NCBI GenBank assembly: GCA_934591725.1
Contig: CAKTPR010000109.1
Span: 1-6,187 of the forward strand
DNA from: an uncultured Oscillospiraceae bacterium
GTDB lineage: Bacteria > Bacillota > Clostridia > Oscillospirales > Oscillospiraceae
Length of the DNA: 6,187 bases
Direction of reading: 5' to 3'
Numbering within the stretch: the stretch's first letter is position 1; each line of letters opens with the position of its first letter. Shown here in pieces: positions 5,015 to 6,187 of this stretch. A program made the translations under genes and the position numbers. The notes under the pieces are model-generated. The model ran no database searches and was not told where the DNA came from. It saw only the letters and a program-made list of their open reading frames with translations.

Positions 5015-6187
5015 ATGAAAGCTTATGAACGGCTTACGAAATACGCGGCGATCGATACGCAGAGCAGCGAGGATGCGCAGGGTACGCCAAGTACGCCCGG
5101 GCAGCTCAAGCTCTGCGCGCTCCTTGCGGAGGAGATGCGCGGCATCGGGCTGCAGAAGGTCTATGAGGACGGGCGCGGCTATGTATACGGTTATCTCCCG
5201 GCGAGCGCGGGTATGGAAAACGAGCCGACCATCGGCTTCATCGCCCATGTCGACACCGCACCGGATTTCTCCGGGACGGATGTGAAGCCTGTGCTGCATG
5301 GGAACTATGACGGCGGGGACGTCGCCCTCGGGACGAGCGGACTGGTGCTCTCACCCGAAAAGTTCCCTGACCTTAAGGACTGCGTCGGCCAGACGCTCAT
5401 AACTACCGACGGTACAACGCTCCTCGGCGCGGACGACAAGGCTGGAGTGGCCGAGATAATGACGGCCTGTGAGCGCATCATAAAGGAAAACCTGCCGCAC
5501 TGCGCCGTCGCTGTGGCCTTTACGCCCGACGAGGAGATAGGCAGCGGGGCGGAGCTGCTTGAGCTTGAGCGCTTCGGCGCGGACTTTGCCTACACCGTCG
5601 ACGGCGACGAGGTCGGCGAGATAAACTATGAGACCTTCAACGCCGCCGCGGCGAGCTGGGAGATACGCGGCGAGAACGTCCACCCCGGCAGTGCGAAGGG
5701 GATAATGATAAACGCGGCGCTCGTCGCGTGCGAGATAAATTCCATGCTCCCGGCGGAGGAGATACCGGCGATGACTGAGGGCTACGAGGGATTTTACCAC
5801 CTGCTGGAAATGAACGCCTCGGTCGAGCGGGCGGAGATGAAGTATATAATCCGCGACCATGACGCGGCGAAATTCGCCCAGCGCTGCGAAGCCATGCGCG
5901 ATATTGAGAAGAGCATAAACGAAAAATACGGCGTGGGCACGGCAAAGCTCGCTGTAAAGGAGCAGTACCGCAACATGGCGGAGGTGCTCACCGAGCGTAT
6001 GGACATCATCGAGCGGGCAAAGCGCGCGATGGAAAAGCGCGGCATCGCGCCGGTCATCCGCCCGGTACGCGGCGGGACGGACGGCGCGCAGCTCTCGTTC
6101 CGCGGTCTGCCCTGCCCCAACCTCGGCACCGGCGGCAGCGCTTTCCATGGCCCTTATGAGCACATCACCGCGGAGCATATGGATGAA
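5015..6187 (+). CDS. pepT: Peptidase T (tripeptide aminopeptidase), 3' end cut by window edge
   Basis: Cytoplasmic zinc aminopeptidase of the M20 family that removes the N-terminal residue from tripeptides. The 391 visible residues cover nearly the whole enzyme (usual length about 408). The frame stays open to the window edge, so only the last few residues are missing. Metal-binding and catalytic positions are all present: H78 and D80 in GFIAHVDTAPD, D140 in LLGADDKAGVAEI, E173/E174 in FTPDEEIGSGAE, D196 in YTVDGDE, and H378 in GTGGSAFHGP. The Salmonella enzyme, as I recall it, carries its ligands at almost the same numbers, which supports the chosen start. The dimerisation (lid) domain spans roughly 205-320, including NVHPGSAKG. 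It follows ylmH by 12 nt with its own ribosome binding site and no terminator between, so it is probably in the same transcript. The functional link to the upstream genes is uncertain; recycling of short peptides is one possibility. Confidence 0.97.
   Translation, partial: MKAYERLTKYAAIDTQSSEDAQGTPSTPGQLKLCALLAEEMRGIGLQKVYEDGRGYVYGYLPASAGMENEPTIGFIAHVDTAPDFSGTDVKPVLHGNYDGGDVALGTSGLVLSPEKFPDLKDCVGQTLITTDGTTLLGADDKAGVAEIMTACERIIKENLPHCAVAVAFTPDEEIGSGAELLELERFGADFAYTVDGDEVGEINYETFNAAAASWEIRGENVHPGSAKGIMINAALVACEINSMLPAEEIPAMTEGYEGFYHLLEMNASVERAEMKYIIRDHDAAKFAQRCEAMRDIEKSINEKYGVGTAKLAVKEQYRNMAEVLTERMDIIERAKRAMEKRGIAPVIRPVRGGTDGAQLSFRGLPCPNLGTGGSAFHGPYEHITAEHMDE

Noticed and set aside
5351..6178. 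275-residue minus-strand open frame opposite pepT
   Set aside because: Antisense to a gene with all M20 metal ligands; no recognisable domain or ribosome binding site.

Overview
The window looks like a chromosomal segment of a GC-rich member of the Firmicutes, most likely a clostridial gut-type organism of the Oscillospiraceae/Ruminococcaceae sort. This rests on the gene families (a YlmH-type S4 protein, a YacP/Rae1-like nuclease domain, an OmpR-type two-component pair, peptidase T), AGGAG-type ribosome binding sites, and GC-rich coding DNA next to an AT-rich intergenic region. The taxonomic call is inference. There is no sign of a mobile element, CRISPR array, tRNA or rRNA.

Layout. Two transcription units diverge from an AT-rich region at about 1443-1677. 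Leftward (minus strand) are an OmpR/PhoB-family response regulator (753-1442) and a membrane histidine kinase (1-695, its C-terminal end cut by the window edge). Rightward (plus strand) are three tightly packed genes. The first is an 864-residue fusion of an EF-G/Tet(M)-like translational GTPase with a C-terminal NYN (YacP/Rae1-like) endoribonuclease domain (1678-4272). The second is a ylmH-like S4 RNA-binding protein (4259-5002), whose start overlaps the GTPase stop by 14 nt. The third is peptidase T (5015-6187, cut at the right edge), 12 nt further on.

How the genes may work together. The plus-strand unit reads as a translation-stress module. The GTPase moiety belongs to a family that enters the ribosomal A site. 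The fused nuclease resembles Rae1, which cleaves mRNA in the A site. YlmH is an S4 protein linked to ribosome-associated quality control on stalled 50S subunits. Peptidase T trims tripeptides and could recycle products, although that link is weak. The combination in one enzyme and one operon is the most interesting content here. It suggests a dedicated system that recognises stalled ribosomes, cuts the mRNA and hands over to quality control; this is inference.

Regulation. The GTPase gene has no Shine-Dalgarno sequence. An extended -10 promoter (TTGATT, 17 nt, TGATAAAAT) is placed so that the predicted transcription start is the A of its ATG, which predicts a leaderless mRNA. The regulator gene has an extended -10 (TGTTATAAT) on the other strand. 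Inverted and direct repeats between the two promoters are candidate operators.
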